Source: Acinetobacter sp. ANC 3929 (GTDB lineage: Bacteria; Pseudomonadota; Gammaproteobacteria; Pseudomonadales; Moraxellaceae). Taken from it: a stretch of DNA of 64,000 nt. Numbering within the stretch: position 1 is the first letter of the stretch; the number at the start of each line of letters is the position of its first letter. Both the position numbers and the translations under genes were made by a program. Shown in pieces: positions 44,887 to 55,071 of this stretch. The notes under the pieces were generated by a model. That model did no database searches and was not told the origin of the DNA. It was given only the letters and a program-made list of their open reading frames with translations. The stretch lies in contig NZ_KB850000.1 of the NCBI RefSeq assembly GCF_000369405.1, positions 496,001 to 560,000 on the forward strand, read 5' to 3'.

Positions 44887-47433
44887 ATGAAATTAGTGAT
44901 GATTGGTCACGGTATGGTGGGACATAAATTCATCGAAGCCATCTTGGAGAAAGCGGATGATGAATTAGAAATTACCATTCTTGCGGAAGAACCTCGTATT
45001 GCTTATGACCGCGTACATTTGACTGAATATTTCTCTGGTAAAACAGCAAAAGACTTATCACTGGCTCGTTTTGATTTTGCTGATGCGCATGGTATTGATC
45101 TCCGATTAAATACCAAAGCGGTTGAGATCCATGCTGCCGAGCAAACGGTAACCACCAATTTCGGTGATGTGATTCATTATGACAAATTGGTATTGGCAAC
45201 AGGTTCTTATGCCTTTGTTCCACCGATCTCTGGTAATGACCGTGAAAACTGTTTTGTCTATCGTACCATTGAAGACTTGGATGCGATTCGTGCAGCAAGT
45301 TTAAACGCAAAGACAGGTGTGGTGATTGGTGGTGGTTTATTGGGTCTGGAAGCAGCCAAAGCACTACGTGATTTAAATCTGGAAACCCATGTGGTGGAAT
45401 TTGCACCACGTTTGATGGCGGTACAAATTGATGATCTCGGTGGCAAAGTTCTACGCCGTAAAATTGAAAATCTTGGGGTTAAAGTTCATACCCAAAAAGC
45501 CACACAATGTATTGAAGCGGGTGAAAGTGCAACACATGTGATGAAATTTGCGGATGGTAGCGTACTTGAAACCGATATCATTTTATTCTCAGCAGGGATT
45601 CGCCCACGTGATGAATTAGCGCGTGTCAGTGGTTTGGCGTTGGGTGAACGTGGCGGGATTAAAATTAATGATTATTGCCAAACCTCAGATCAACATATCT
45701 ATGCGATTGGTGAATGTGCGCTGTGGGATAACAAAATCTACGGTCTGGTCGCACCTGGCTACGACATGGCACGTATTGCTGCAAAACATATCCTAGCCGA
45801 AGAAACCCATTGTTTCGCGGGTGCAGATATGAGCACCAAGTTGAAATTGATGGGTGTTGATGTGGCATCCGTTGGTGATGCGCATGGAATGACGCCAAAC
45901 TCACTCAGCTATTTCTATGCCGACGAAGATGCATTGGTTTATAAAAAGATTGTAGTCGATGTAGACAAAACCAAACTGCTCGGTGCGGTCTTGGTCGGTG
46001 ATGCCACAGAATACAATGATCTTCTGCAAATGATGTTGAATGGTTTGACGCTTCCAGAAACGCCTGAAAGTTTGATCATGCCTGGCTTTTCGGATTCAGG
46101 TGCGAAAGCAGGTGGTAGTGGTGTTGATTTATTACCAGATAGTGCAACCATTTGTTCATGTAATAACGTCTCTAAAGCTGATATTTGCCAAGCGATTTGT
46201 GATGGTTCAACCTCTTTGGGTGCCTTGAAAAAATGTACCAAAGCGGCAACGGCCTGTGGTGGTTGTGCACCTTTAGTGACGCAAGTATTGAAATCTGAGT
46301 TACAGCGTCAAGGGGTAACGGTCAATAACCATGTCTGTGAGCACTTCCCATATTCACGCCAAGAAATTTATCACTTGGTTCGTGTCAATGAAATCAAGAC
46401 CTTTGACGATTTGATTCAGCAACATGGTCATGGTTTAGGCTGTGATATTTGTAAGCCGATGGCGGCCAATATTCTGGCATCGTGCTGGAATGATTTCGTA
46501 CTTGAGCCAAGCCATGCGGGTCTACAGGACAGTAACGATTACTACTTGGGTAATATTCAAAAAGATGGTTCTTACTCGGTAGTTCCGCGTATGGCAGGCG
46601 GTGAAGTCACCCCAGATGGTTTAATCGCTGTCGGTCAAATTGCCAAAAAATATAACCTGTATACCAAAATCACAGGTGGACAACGGGTCGACTTATTTGG
46701 TGCGCAAATCCATCAACTCCCATTTATTTGGGAAGAGCTCAATGCAGCAGGTTTTGAATCAGGTCATGCTTACGGTAAATCATTACGTACCGTGAAATCA
46801 TGTGTCGGTAGTACATGGTGTCGTTATGGCGTCGATGATTCTGTTGGCTTGGCGATTGAACTTGAAAATCGTTATAAAGGCTTACGTTCACCGCATAAAC
46901 TGAAAATGGCTGTGTCAGGCTGTACTCGTGAATGTGCAGAAGCACAAGGTAAAGATGTTGGGGTAATCGCGACTGAGAAAGGCTGGAACTTATATGTCTG
47001 TGGGAATGGCGGCATGAAACCACGTCATGCAGAGCTACTGGCATCAGATCTTGATACCCAAACCTTGATTCGTTATATCGATCGTTTCTTTATGTTCTAT
47101 ATCCAAACAGCCGATCGTTTACAGCGCACCAGTGTATGGCGTGACAATATGGAAGGTGGTTTGGATTATCTTAAATCGGTCATTGTCGATGATTCGTTAG
47201 GGCTTGCAGAAGAGTTAGAACTTCGTATGAGCCATGTGATTGGCACTTATCAAGATGAATGGCGTACCGCGGTTGAAGACCCTGAAATTCGTAAACGCTT
47301 CCAAACCTATATCAACACCAGTGCAGAACAACAAGCTGATCCACATATTCAATTTACTCAAGTGCGTGATCAGATTCGCCCATTAAATGACGCTGAGCGT
47401 TCAGAAGATCGTATCCCAATGGTTAAAGCATAA
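44887..47433 (+). CDS. nirB: Assimilatory nitrite reductase, large subunit
   Basis: 848 residues. Reduces nitrite to ammonium with NAD(P)H. Order of domains: FAD/NAD oxidoreductase (VMIGHGMVGHKFIEAI, VVIGGGLLGLEAAKALRD), BFD-like [2Fe-2S] domain (ICSCNNVSKADICQAICDG, CGGCAPLV), then the sirohaem/4Fe-4S reductase with CVGSTWC and SGCTRECAEAQ supplying the four cluster cysteines. Full length for the family. GGGAGA precedes the ATG. Between the transporter and the NirD fusion gene. Confidence 0.96.
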   Translation: MKLVMIGHGMVGHKFIEAILEKADDELEITILAEEPRIAYDRVHLTEYFSGKTAKDLSLARFDFADAHGIDLRLNTKAVEIHAAEQTVTTNFGDVIHYDKLVLATGSYAFVPPISGNDRENCFVYRTIEDLDAIRAASLNAKTGVVIGGGLLGLEAAKALRDLNLETHVVEFAPRLMAVQIDDLGGKVLRRKIENLGVKVHTQKATQCIEAGESATHVMKFADGSVLETDIILFSAGIRPRDELARVSGLALGERGGIKINDYCQTSDQHIYAIGECALWDNKIYGLVAPGYDMARIAAKHILAEETHCFAGADMSTKLKLMGVDVASVGDAHGMTPNSLSYFYADEDALVYKKIVVDVDKTKLLGAVLVGDATEYNDLLQMMLNGLTLPETPESLIMPGFSDSGAKAGGSGVDLLPDSATICSCNNVSKADICQAICDGSTSLGALKKCTKAATACGGCAPLVTQVLKSELQRQGVTVNNHVCEHFPYSRQEIYHLVRVNEIKTFDDLIQQHGHGLGCDICKPMAANILASCWNDFVLEPSHAGLQDSNDYYLGNIQKDGSYSVVPRMAGGEVTPDGLIAVGQIAKKYNLYTKITGGQRVDLFGAQIHQLPFIWEELNAAGFESGHAYGKSLRTVKSCVGSTWCRYGVDDSVGLAIELENRYKGLRSPHKLKMAVSGCTRECAEAQGKDVGVIATEKGWNLYVCGNGGMKPRHAELLASDLDTQTLIRYIDRFFMFYIQTADRLQRTSVWRDNMEGGLDYLKSVIVDDSLGLAEELELRMSHVIGTYQDEWRTAVEDPEIRKRFQTYINTSAEQQADPHIQFTQVRDQIRPLNDAERSEDRIPMVKA

Positions 47434-47444
47434 GGAGAACTCAA

Positions 47445-49064
47445 ATGACCAGTTTAAAGAACATCGATATGCTGCCAGAAAATCAATGGGTTGAGGTGTG
47501 TGCTCTGGATGACATCACACCGAATACAGGCGTAGGCGCATTGATTGAAGGTCAATCGGTTGCACTGTTCCGTGTTGGGCATGAAAAACGTATTTATGCT
47601 TTAAGCAATAAGGATCCGTTCAGCCAAGCCAACGTAATGTGCCGTGGCATTATTGGCGATTTACAAGGTGAACGTGTCATTGCATCGCCGATTTATAAGC
47701 AACATTTCAGCTTAGCGACGGGACGTTGTTTGGAAGATAAAGACCAAAAGTTATTGGTTTTTCCAACCAAAATTGAAAATGGTCGTGTTTGGGTCAGGTC
47801 TGTTCCGCAAAAAACCTATATTACCAACAATGGTGTTGCGCAAGAAAGGCTAAAACTGGTGCTGATTGGTAATGGTCTAGCGGGGATGCGTTGCTTAGAG
47901 GATTTACTGGATATGGCACCAGATCGTTATGAGGTGACGGTGATTGGTGAAGAACCTTGGGGTAATTACAACCGTATTATGCTGTCACCAGTGCTTTCAG
48001 GTGAAAAAACCATTGATGACATCATGCTGCATCCACATGCATGGTATCGCGATAAAGGGATTCAATTTATTGCTGATGATCCTGCGGTAAAAATTGATCG
48101 TACTCGCAAAGTGGTACATACCGAGAAAGGCAAAAGCGTTGATTATGATCGTTTGATCATTGCGACTGGTTCCTCGCCGTTTATTCCACCTGTGCAAGGT
48201 GTGGATTTAAAAGGTGTGATCAGCTTCCGTGATATTTATGATGTTAACACCATGATCAAATATTCCGAAACCAAAAAAAATGCTGTGGTGATTGGTGGTG
48301 GTTTGCTAGGGCTGGAAGCGGCGTATGGACTGAAACAACGTGGCATGAATGTGACGGTTTTGCACCTGATGGATCGAATTATGGAACGTCAGTTGGATGG
48401 CCGTGCCAGCCGTATGTTGCGCCATAGTATTGAACAAAAGGGTATCAATATCATTACCGAAGCCAATACCGAAGTATTGATTGGTGAAGAAGGTCATGTC
48501 AGTCAAGTTCGTCTTAAAGATGGAACTGTGTTAGATGCAGATTTAGTCATTTTTGCGGTCGGGATTCGTCCAAATATTGCGTTGGCTCAACGTGCAGGAC
48601 TACGTTGTAATCGTGGCATCTTGGTGAATGACACCATGCAAACCTTTGATCCAAGTATTTATGCTGTGGGCGAATGCATCGAACACCGTAATCAAACTTT
48701 TGGTTTGGTTGAACCACTGTGGGGACAAGCCTTTATTTGTGCAACACATTTGGCTGAACATGGCAGCTTAACCTTTAAATCGCCAACTGTACCAACACAG
48801 TTAAAAGTCAGTGGTGTCGATGTATTCTCGGCTGGGAACTTTGAACCGAAAGAAGATTATGAAGACATCATTCTGAATGACGATAAACGTCAAATTTATA
48901 AACGCATCATTATCCAAAAAGACAAGGTGATTGGTGCGGTTCTGTTTGGTGATACGGAAGATGGCATGTGGTATGCCGAGTTGATTGCAGATCAAACACC
49001 CGTTTCTACATTTAGAAATAAGCTGTTATTTGGTAAGGATTTTGCAATGAAAAAGGCAGGGTAA
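47445..49064 (+). CDS. NirD-like / FAD-dependent NAD(P)H oxidoreductase fusion
   Basis: 539 residues with two parts. Residues 1-115 are NirD-like (ENQWVEVCALDDITPNTGVG, HEKRIYALSNKDPFSQANVM, ASPIYKQHFSLATGRCLED). As in enterobacterial NirD, the Rieske ligands are missing. Residues 130-539 are a class III pyridine nucleotide-disulphide-type reductase (LVLIGNGLAGMRCLEDLL, VVIGGGLLGLEAAYGLKQRG, YAVGECIEH), similar to NirB's N-terminal domain and to the NasC electron-transfer subunit. It likely serves both nitrite reductase (as NirD) and NasA (as electron donor). Eleven bases after nirB. Confidence 0.88.
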   Translation: MTSLKNIDMLPENQWVEVCALDDITPNTGVGALIEGQSVALFRVGHEKRIYALSNKDPFSQANVMCRGIIGDLQGERVIASPIYKQHFSLATGRCLEDKDQKLLVFPTKIENGRVWVRSVPQKTYITNNGVAQERLKLVLIGNGLAGMRCLEDLLDMAPDRYEVTVIGEEPWGNYNRIMLSPVLSGEKTIDDIMLHPHAWYRDKGIQFIADDPAVKIDRTRKVVHTEKGKSVDYDRLIIATGSSPFIPPVQGVDLKGVISFRDIYDVNTMIKYSETKKNAVVIGGGLLGLEAAYGLKQRGMNVTVLHLMDRIMERQLDGRASRMLRHSIEQKGINIITEANTEVLIGEEGHVSQVRLKDGTVLDADLVIFAVGIRPNIALAQRAGLRCNRGILVNDTMQTFDPSIYAVGECIEHRNQTFGLVEPLWGQAFICATHLAEHGSLTFKSPTVPTQLKVSGVDVFSAGNFEPKEDYEDIILNDDKRQIYKRIIIQKDKVIGAVLFGDTEDGMWYAELIADQTPVSTFRNKLLFGKDFAMKKAG

Positions 49065-49379
49065 AAGTTAACTTTTTCGTGAAGAATAGGTTACGTATTA
49101 ATGGCATTGCCGCATATTTCATGTATGAGCAGATGTTATTTTCAAAGGCATTGCCTTACTTTTCAAGGATGAAAAGTAACAAAAATCCTTTGTTGAACTG
49201 ACGGTACGTCCTTGCTACCGCAGTTCAACAAGGCGGCATCCATGCCGCCTGTCACGGTAGTGGGTGATGAGAAAAATCTAGTTTTAGAAAGATTGTTTAA
49301 GCTGAAACTGGAGAAGAACTCAGAAAGACTTTTTGTTGAACGTAGAGTTCAGTGAATTAATGAGGTAAAAGGGGCAGTC
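49065..49379. other. Intergenic region nirD-fusion / nasA with repeat-like hairpins
   Basis: 315 bases. The first half has the three-hairpin repeat tract; the second half (49260-49379) is plain and may hold a nasA promoter. AGGTAAAAGGGG precedes nasA. Confidence 0.6.
49156..49249. repeat. REP-like triple hairpin tract
   Basis: Three hairpins in a row: TTACTTTTC/GAAAAGTAA (49156-49179); TTGTTGAACTG/CAGTTCAACAA enclosing CGGTA/TACCG (49190-49231); GGCGGCAT/ATGCCGCC (49232-49249). The GC-rich, palindromic, intergenic character fits a repetitive extragenic element; other genomic copies cannot be seen in this window. Confidence 0.65.
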
Positions 49380-52160
49380 ATGAACAGTATTCAAAATCTA
49401 GAACACAGTCGCTCCGATCAAGCAGAAACAATCATAACAAAAACAACATGCCCCTATTGTGGCGTGGGCTGTGGTGTGGATGTCAGTGTGCAACATAAAG
49501 CGCATGGCACGACGGTACAAGTCGCTGGTGATATGAATCATCCTTCAAACTTTGGACGATTGTGTATCAAGGGGAGTAATTTAGCTGATACATTGGGCTT
49601 GGAAACTCGTGTCTTACATCCGATGTTTGGTCGTAAAAACCATCGTACAGTCACCACATGGGATCAAGCCATTGAGAAAATTGCAGATCAGTTTCAAGCC
49701 TGTATTGATCAATATGGCGCAGACAGCGTTGCATTTTATGTCTCAGGTCAGTTGCTGACGGAAGACTATTATGTGGTGAATAAGTTTGTAAAAGGCTATT
49801 TAGGCACAGCCAATATTGATACCAATTCACGCTTATGTATGTCATCTGCGGTTGCAGCGCATAAACGTGCTTTTGGCGAAGATATTGTGCCTGCCAGTTA
49901 TGAAGATTTTGAACATACTGACATGGTGGTTTTAGTCGGTTCCAACACCGCATGGTGTCATCCCGTGCTGTATCAGCGGATTATGCAGGCCAAAAGCAAG
50001 AATCCAGATTTATTTGTGGTGGTGGTTGACCCTCGTTTTACCAGTACCTGTGAGCAAGCGGATTTACATTTACCAATCTTACCTGGTCAGGATGTGGCTT
50101 TATTTAATGGCCTGTTTCAGTATTTATATCGCAATGATTACATCGATCAGCATTTTGTAGAGATTCATACTGAAGGTTTAGCGGCACTTTTAGCAGCGAG
50201 TAGCAGCGAACAAGATTTTGATGGATTAGTGAAACGGACAGGGATTTCCGCAGAAAAATTACAGCTGTTTTTTGATAAATTTGCCAAGACGGAGAAAGTG
50301 ATTACGCTATTTTCAATGGGGGTGAATCAATCCTCTCAAGGAGTCAATAAAGCCAATAGTATTATCAACTGTCATTTACTGACTGGAAAAATTGGCAAAT
50401 TAGGTGCAGCGCCATTCTCGATGACGGGTCAACCCAATGCCATGGGCGGTCGTGAAGTGGGTGGACTCGCCAATATGTTGGCTGCGCATCTGGATTTGGA
50501 CAATCCTTCACATCAAAAACTAGTACAAGATTTCTGGAACAGTCCTGTGATTGCTAAGCAAGCAGGCTTAAAAGCAGTTGATTTATTCCAAGCAGTGGAA
50601 AGCGGTAAAATCAAAGCCATCTGGATTATGGCAACCAATCCTGTGGTGAGCTTACCTGATGCAGATCAAGTCAAACGTGCATTGGAAAAATGTGAGTTTG
50701 TCGTGATCTCTGATATTTGTGCAGATACCGATACCACGGCTTATGCAGATGTATTGTTACCCGCGCTGGGTTGGGGTGAAAAAGAGGGCACAGTCACCAA
50801 TTCTGAACGCCGTATCTCACGTCAACGTGCATTTTTAACGCCGCCAAAACAAGCCAAAGCCGATTGGTGGTCGGTTGCTCAGGTTGCGAAAAAACTGGGA
50901 TTTAATGGTTTTGATTTTAATCATGCCTGTGACATTTTTAATGAACATGCGGCTTTATCGGCTCATCAAAATGCCAGTGTTGACCAACGCGACCAAGTTG
51001 AAAATTTCCGTTATTTCAATTTAAAAGGCCTCATGAATTTAAGTCTGGATGAATATGATCACCTATGCCCAATCCAATGGCCTGTATGGGAGAAAGGTCA
51101 AAGTGTTGTAGTGGAGCAGCTATTTGATCGAGGTCGTTTTAGCCATAAAAACCAAAAAGCCAAACTGATTCCAACCGTGGCCATTGATCCTGTGCATGCC
51201 ATCTCGGAAGATTACCCATTGGTATTGAATACGGGGCGTATTCGTGATCAGTGGCATAGCATGACCCGCACAGGTTTATCGGCAAACCTCACCACACACC
51301 GCGCTGAACCATTTTGTGAGATTCACCCGAATGATGCGTTAAAATTTGGTATTCGCGACAAAGCTTTGGTCGAAGTTCGCTCGGAATGGGGTCGTTGCGT
51401 GCTGCGTGTGACCTTGGCACAAGGGGTACGCCGTGGCCAAATCTTTGCACCGATTCATTGGACTGAGCAAGTCGCTTCTGATGCGCGGATTGGTAAAGTG
51501 GTCAATCCTGTGGTGGATGCGATTTCAGGTGAACCTGAATTTAAACATACCCCTGTTGCAATTCAGCCATTCCATATAACTTGGCAAGGTGTGCTCTATG
51601 TACGTGAAGGCTTTGAACATCATATCAAAGCATCTTTACAAAGTTGTGCATGGTGGACCAAGATCAAAACAGCGAAAGCAATGCGTTATGAAATTGCTGA
51701 TCGTCACAGTATTGATGAGACTCAAAAGAATCTAAAAAGCTTCCTGCCTTTTGTCGATGAAACCTATGAATGGTTAAGTCTGGAGGATATTTCATCGCAG
51801 CTCAGCCATAGTGTGATTTTAAAAGATGGTATCCTGGTTGCCAGTTTATATATCGCACCTGCCGATCTATTGCCTGATCGGGATTGGGTGGCTAGCCTGT
51901 TTAAACGTGAACGATTAAGTGCCCTGCATCGTAAAGCTTTGCTGGCAGGGATGCCGATGTCCGCTACAAATAATGATGGACCATTGGTTTGTAGTTGCTT
52001 TAAAGTGGGTAAAAATAAGATTATTGAAGCCATTAAAACGCAAAATATCACGCATGAAAAACAAGTCACAGCATGTTTAAAAGCAGGTGGAAATTGTGGT
52101 TCCTGCTTACCTGAGATTCGTGGTCTGATCAAAACCTGTCAACTGGAGGCAGAAGCATGA
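49380..52160 (+). CDS. nasA: Assimilatory nitrate reductase, catalytic subunit
   Basis: 926 residues. Cytoplasmic bis-MGD molybdoenzyme reducing nitrate to nitrite. N-terminal 4Fe-4S motif CPYCGVGCGVDV with CIKG; molybdopterin body with SRLCMSSAVAAHKRAFGEDI and TGQPNAMGGREVGGLANML; MoCo dinucleotide-binding C-domain (LNTGRIRDQWHSMTRTGLSA); then an extra C-terminal BFD-like [2Fe-2S] domain (VCSCFKVGKNKIIEAI, CLKAGGNCGSCLPEIRGL). This matches Klebsiella-type NasA. Electrons probably come from the upstream NirD-reductase fusion. Overlaps mobA by 4 bases. Confidence 0.96.
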   Translation: MNSIQNLEHSRSDQAETIITKTTCPYCGVGCGVDVSVQHKAHGTTVQVAGDMNHPSNFGRLCIKGSNLADTLGLETRVLHPMFGRKNHRTVTTWDQAIEKIADQFQACIDQYGADSVAFYVSGQLLTEDYYVVNKFVKGYLGTANIDTNSRLCMSSAVAAHKRAFGEDIVPASYEDFEHTDMVVLVGSNTAWCHPVLYQRIMQAKSKNPDLFVVVVDPRFTSTCEQADLHLPILPGQDVALFNGLFQYLYRNDYIDQHFVEIHTEGLAALLAASSSEQDFDGLVKRTGISAEKLQLFFDKFAKTEKVITLFSMGVNQSSQGVNKANSIINCHLLTGKIGKLGAAPFSMTGQPNAMGGREVGGLANMLAAHLDLDNPSHQKLVQDFWNSPVIAKQAGLKAVDLFQAVESGKIKAIWIMATNPVVSLPDADQVKRALEKCEFVVISDICADTDTTAYADVLLPALGWGEKEGTVTNSERRISRQRAFLTPPKQAKADWWSVAQVAKKLGFNGFDFNHACDIFNEHAALSAHQNASVDQRDQVENFRYFNLKGLMNLSLDEYDHLCPIQWPVWEKGQSVVVEQLFDRGRFSHKNQKAKLIPTVAIDPVHAISEDYPLVLNTGRIRDQWHSMTRTGLSANLTTHRAEPFCEIHPNDALKFGIRDKALVEVRSEWGRCVLRVTLAQGVRRGQIFAPIHWTEQVASDARIGKVVNPVVDAISGEPEFKHTPVAIQPFHITWQGVLYVREGFEHHIKASLQSCAWWTKIKTAKAMRYEIADRHSIDETQKNLKSFLPFVDETYEWLSLEDISSQLSHSVILKDGILVASLYIAPADLLPDRDWVASLFKRERLSALHRKALLAGMPMSATNNDGPLVCSCFKVGKNKIIEAIKTQNITHEKQVTACLKAGGNCGSCLPEIRGLIKTCQLEAEA

Positions 52161-52783
52161 ATACACAATATCCCGCTACAGATCTGGTGATCTTGGCGGG
52201 AGGGCAAGCGCGCCGTATGAACGGGACTAACAAACTGCTACAACAGTTTGATGATCAGATTCAGCTGTCAAAAATTTGTGAAAGCTTTAAGGCCCAGGTT
52301 CAACACATTTGGGTGAATAGCCACCGTGATAACTCGATATATAAACAGATTGAACCTAATATTCGATGCTATGCCGATGATCAGCATGGTTTTTTAGGCC
52401 CATTAATGGGAATGAAAAGCGCATGGTCGTATGTTAAAGCTGATTATGTTTTATTTATTCCATGTGATGTGACTTATATTCCCAATCAGGTTTTAGTCAA
52501 ACTGCATCGAGCTTTACACAAGACCCCTCAAGCGCAGGTGGCTTACATTACCATGAATGGAGATGCGCTATATCCATTTTGTTTACTGAAGCGAGAAAGT
52601 TTGCCTGTGCTGACGCAAGCGATTGCGGAGAACAGACTCAGCTTACGAGATTGTTTTCAACAATTTGAAGCGCAGGTAGTTGTATTTCAAAAACAAAGCC
52701 TGTTTTGTCATAGCATTAACTCCTTAGATGAGTTGCAACAATACAAGCAGATGAAGGTGTTTAAGCAATCTATTTCAGGTTGA
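52157..52783 (+). CDS. mobA: Molybdenum cofactor guanylyltransferase
   Basis: 208 residues. Adds GMP to molybdopterin to give MGD, the cofactor of NasA. Nucleotidyltransferase start LVILAGGQARRMNGTNKLL, metal region PLMGMKSAW and FIPCDVTYIP. Its ATG overlaps the nasA stop (ATGA), so the enzyme is made together with its client. Confidence 0.92.
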   Translation: MNTQYPATDLVILAGGQARRMNGTNKLLQQFDDQIQLSKICESFKAQVQHIWVNSHRDNSIYKQIEPNIRCYADDQHGFLGPLMGMKSAWSYVKADYVLFIPCDVTYIPNQVLVKLHRALHKTPQAQVAYITMNGDALYPFCLLKRESLPVLTQAIAENRLSLRDCFQQFEAQVVVFQKQSLFCHSINSLDELQQYKQMKVFKQSISG

Positions 52784-52865
52784 TGGGTCGACTCAGCTGA
52801 TTTAGCGTAAAGAAAAATAGAGAGGCCGGAATTTCTCAATTTTTCTGCAGTGGAATAAAACATAT

Positions 52866-54191
52866 TCAGGCTTTTGCCAGATAGTTTTCCATTTCTTGCG
52901 CGGGAACCATTCCACCGCCTGTTGCCCAAACGATGTGATTGGCGTTGTGTAATTGCTGCTCATTAAATTGATGTAAAGCCGCATAGTTTTGATGTTTGTT
53001 GACCAAGATCGGACCCAACATACCTGCCAATGCAGAAGGTTCGAGTTTGATTTGCTCAGACTGATTTAACATCCCGAGTAAGCTATACATGCTGTGATCA
53101 TCAAGCGTATAAAAGCCATCTAATAACCGTTGCATGGCGCGACCAACAAAACCAGAGGCACGACCCACAGCTAAACCATCAGCAGCAGTGATATTGTCAA
53201 TGCCGATATCCTGAACCGAAATTTCATCATGTAAACCACTGGATACGCCGAGTAACATACATGGGGAATGAGTGGGTTCGGCAAATATACAATGCACATG
53301 ATCGCCCAACGCCATTTTTAAGCCAAATGCAACGCCACCTGGGCCGCCACCAACACCACAAGGTAGGTAAACAAATAGAGGGTGATTTTGATCAACAACA
53401 ATATCGTTTTGTTTTAATTGTTCTTTTAAACGTTCACCAGCGACTGAATATCCTAGAAATAGAGTGCGAGAGTTTTCATCATCAATGAAAAAACAATTTG
53501 GATTTTCTGATGCAGCTTTTCGGCCTTGTTCTACAGCTATGCCATAATCTTGATCATATTCAATGACATTTACACCATGTGAACGTAACTTGTCCTTTTT
53601 CCATTGGCGGGCATCTGCTGACATATGTACCGTCACATCAAAGCCTAATTTTGCGCTCATAATGCCAATTGATAATCCGAGATTGCCTGTTGAACCGACG
53701 GCAATACTATATTGACCAAAAAAATCTCTAAATTCAGGGCTGTTTAGCTTCGTGTAATCATCTTGGACGCTGAGTAGTTTTGCTTGTAGCGCAAGTTGCT
53801 CTGCCCGATAAAGCACTTCATAAATACCACCACGTGCCTTAATCGATCCAGAGATGGGCAAATGGCTGTCTTTTTTAAGCCATAACTTTCCAGCTATTTT
53901 TTGATTAAAGTGAGCCTCCAGATGCTGTTGCATATTCGGGATATCGATCAGCTCAGATTCGATAATACCTTTCGTTGCAAGCGTTTCTGGAAAGACAGCC
54001 ATCAAGTAAGGTGCAAAACGTGCTAAGCGATCACGGGCATCATCAATATCAGATTGATTAAGCCCAACATAAGGTAAACCCTCATCTAGCGTGGTGAAAT
54101 CAGGGTTAAACCAAACCGTCTCTTTGAGCTCAATCAGGTCTTTAACAATTGGATATTCTGTTGCAAGGTGTTGGATCTGTTCTAACTGCAT
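52866..54191 (-). CDS. dsdA: D-serine dehydratase
   Basis: 441 residues, PLP enzyme converting D-serine to pyruvate and ammonia. PLP lysine in [15 protein letters not shown], glycine loop [27 protein letters not shown], and [18 protein letters not shown]. Start at MQLEQIQHL; the frame upstream to 54257 adds 22 unconserved residues. No dsdC or dsdX neighbour, so the usual D-serine operon is not present here. Convergent with mobA. Confidence 0.93.
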   Translation of the reverse strand: MQLEQIQHLATEYPIVKDLIELKETVWFNPDFTTLDEGLPYVGLNQSDIDDARDRLARFAPYLMAVFPETLATKGIIESELIDIPNMQQHLEAHFNQKIAGKLWLKKDSHLPISGSIKARGGIYEVLYRAEQLALQAKLLSVQDDYTKLNSPEFRDFFGQYSIAVGSTGNLGLSIGIMSAKLGFDVTVHMSADARQWKKDKLRSHGVNVIEYDQDYGIAVEQGRKAASENPNCFFIDDENSRTLFLGYSVAGERLKEQLKQNDIVVDQNHPLFVYLPCGVGGGPGGVAFGLKMALGDHVHCIFAEPTHSPCMLLGVSSGLHDEISVQDIGIDNITAADGLAVGRASGFVGRAMQRLLDGFYTLDDHSMYSLLGMLNQSEQIKLEPSALAGMLGPILVNKHQNYAALHQFNEQQLHNANHIVWATGGGMVPAQEMENYLAKA

Positions 54192-54273
54192 GAGCGTACT
54201 CAAAAAATTTAAACAAAGTGAATACTTAATGAGGTACAGCCTAAAGCAATTTGGCACTTGGATGTACTGTTTC

Positions 54274-54735
54274 TCACACTTTAGCCTGTAAAATTTTTAT
54301 CACTTGCCCATAGATAGATTGCAAATAATCATTTAATGGAAGCAGTGTTTGACCAGACTTGCTGCGAACATATTTAAAATAAGGGCTCAGTGGATATTCA
54401 CTACTTTCGCATACAATTACTTTGGGAAACCACTCTTGATGAAATTGATCAGCAGTAATATCAATAATGATGCCATTCACGAGCAGATAGCAGTGCGCAA
54501 TTTCTGGTGCTTGAGGTGAAATTTGAACCTTTCCAACTCGATAGTCTGATTTAATCGCATGAACATTCAGCAAGTAATACTGCAATAGATCACAGGCATC
54601 AGCACCACATTCTTTTGGGAACTTGCTGAATAGACCTGTAATGAAGCCATGAGTGACATGATCCAATGCTTCGCGAAAAGCCTCAGCAATCTCTGTGAGG
54701 GTTTCAATATCATTTTGATAAGCCATTTCTCTCAT
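54274..54735 (-). CDS. Hypothetical protein with Cys-His-Asp arrangement
   Basis: 153 residues (150 if the ATG at 54726 is used). Helical N-terminal half with [16 protein letters not shown], then a beta half with [19 protein letters not shown] Cys at a helix start followed by His and Asp in strands is the layout of papain/transglutaminase-like folds, and several bacterial proteins of this size share it. Catalysis is unproven. No signal peptide. It lies just upstream of dsdA in the same direction, without known link. Confidence 0.65.
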   Translation of the reverse strand: MREMAYQNDIETLTEIAEAFREALDHVTHGFITGLFSKFPKECGADACDLLQYYLLNVHAIKSDYRVGKVQISPQAPEIAHCYLLVNGIIIDITADQFHQEWFPKVIVCESSEYPLSPYFKYVRSKSGQTLLPLNDYLQSIYGQVIKILQAKV

Positions 54736-55071
54736 TCTTGAAGTAATATGTATTCTTTTAAGTTAAGCACTTTAAATGTAAGATTTAACTAAATTTATTT
54801 ATTGAATTGTTAAAACTATGAGCTGATGTAAATTAAATTGAGCTTCATTAAATGATTGTTTTATACATGAAATCTTAGGTGTACTTTCTGTTACCTTTCG
54901 CGCACCAAACTTAAAATTTATAAGCCAAGAGGGAATGGGGTGATTATTACGAAATGTTAAAAAGTTGCATAATGATCATACTATTTACAAGTTTAAAGTG
55001 AATCATTACAAATAAGAATAATTTCCATTTCATAATAAAACGAAGTACATCACTTGAGAGGATCGAAAAAA
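54736..55071. other. Intergenic region, no gene seen
   Basis: AT-rich divergent promoter region between the Cys-His-Asp protein gene and the first MPQYLK gene. No structure noticed. Confidence 0.5.

Noticed and set aside
49156-49249. CRISPR-like repeat
   Set aside because: Different hairpins without regular spacing or repeated units. No CRISPR array was seen anywhere in the window.
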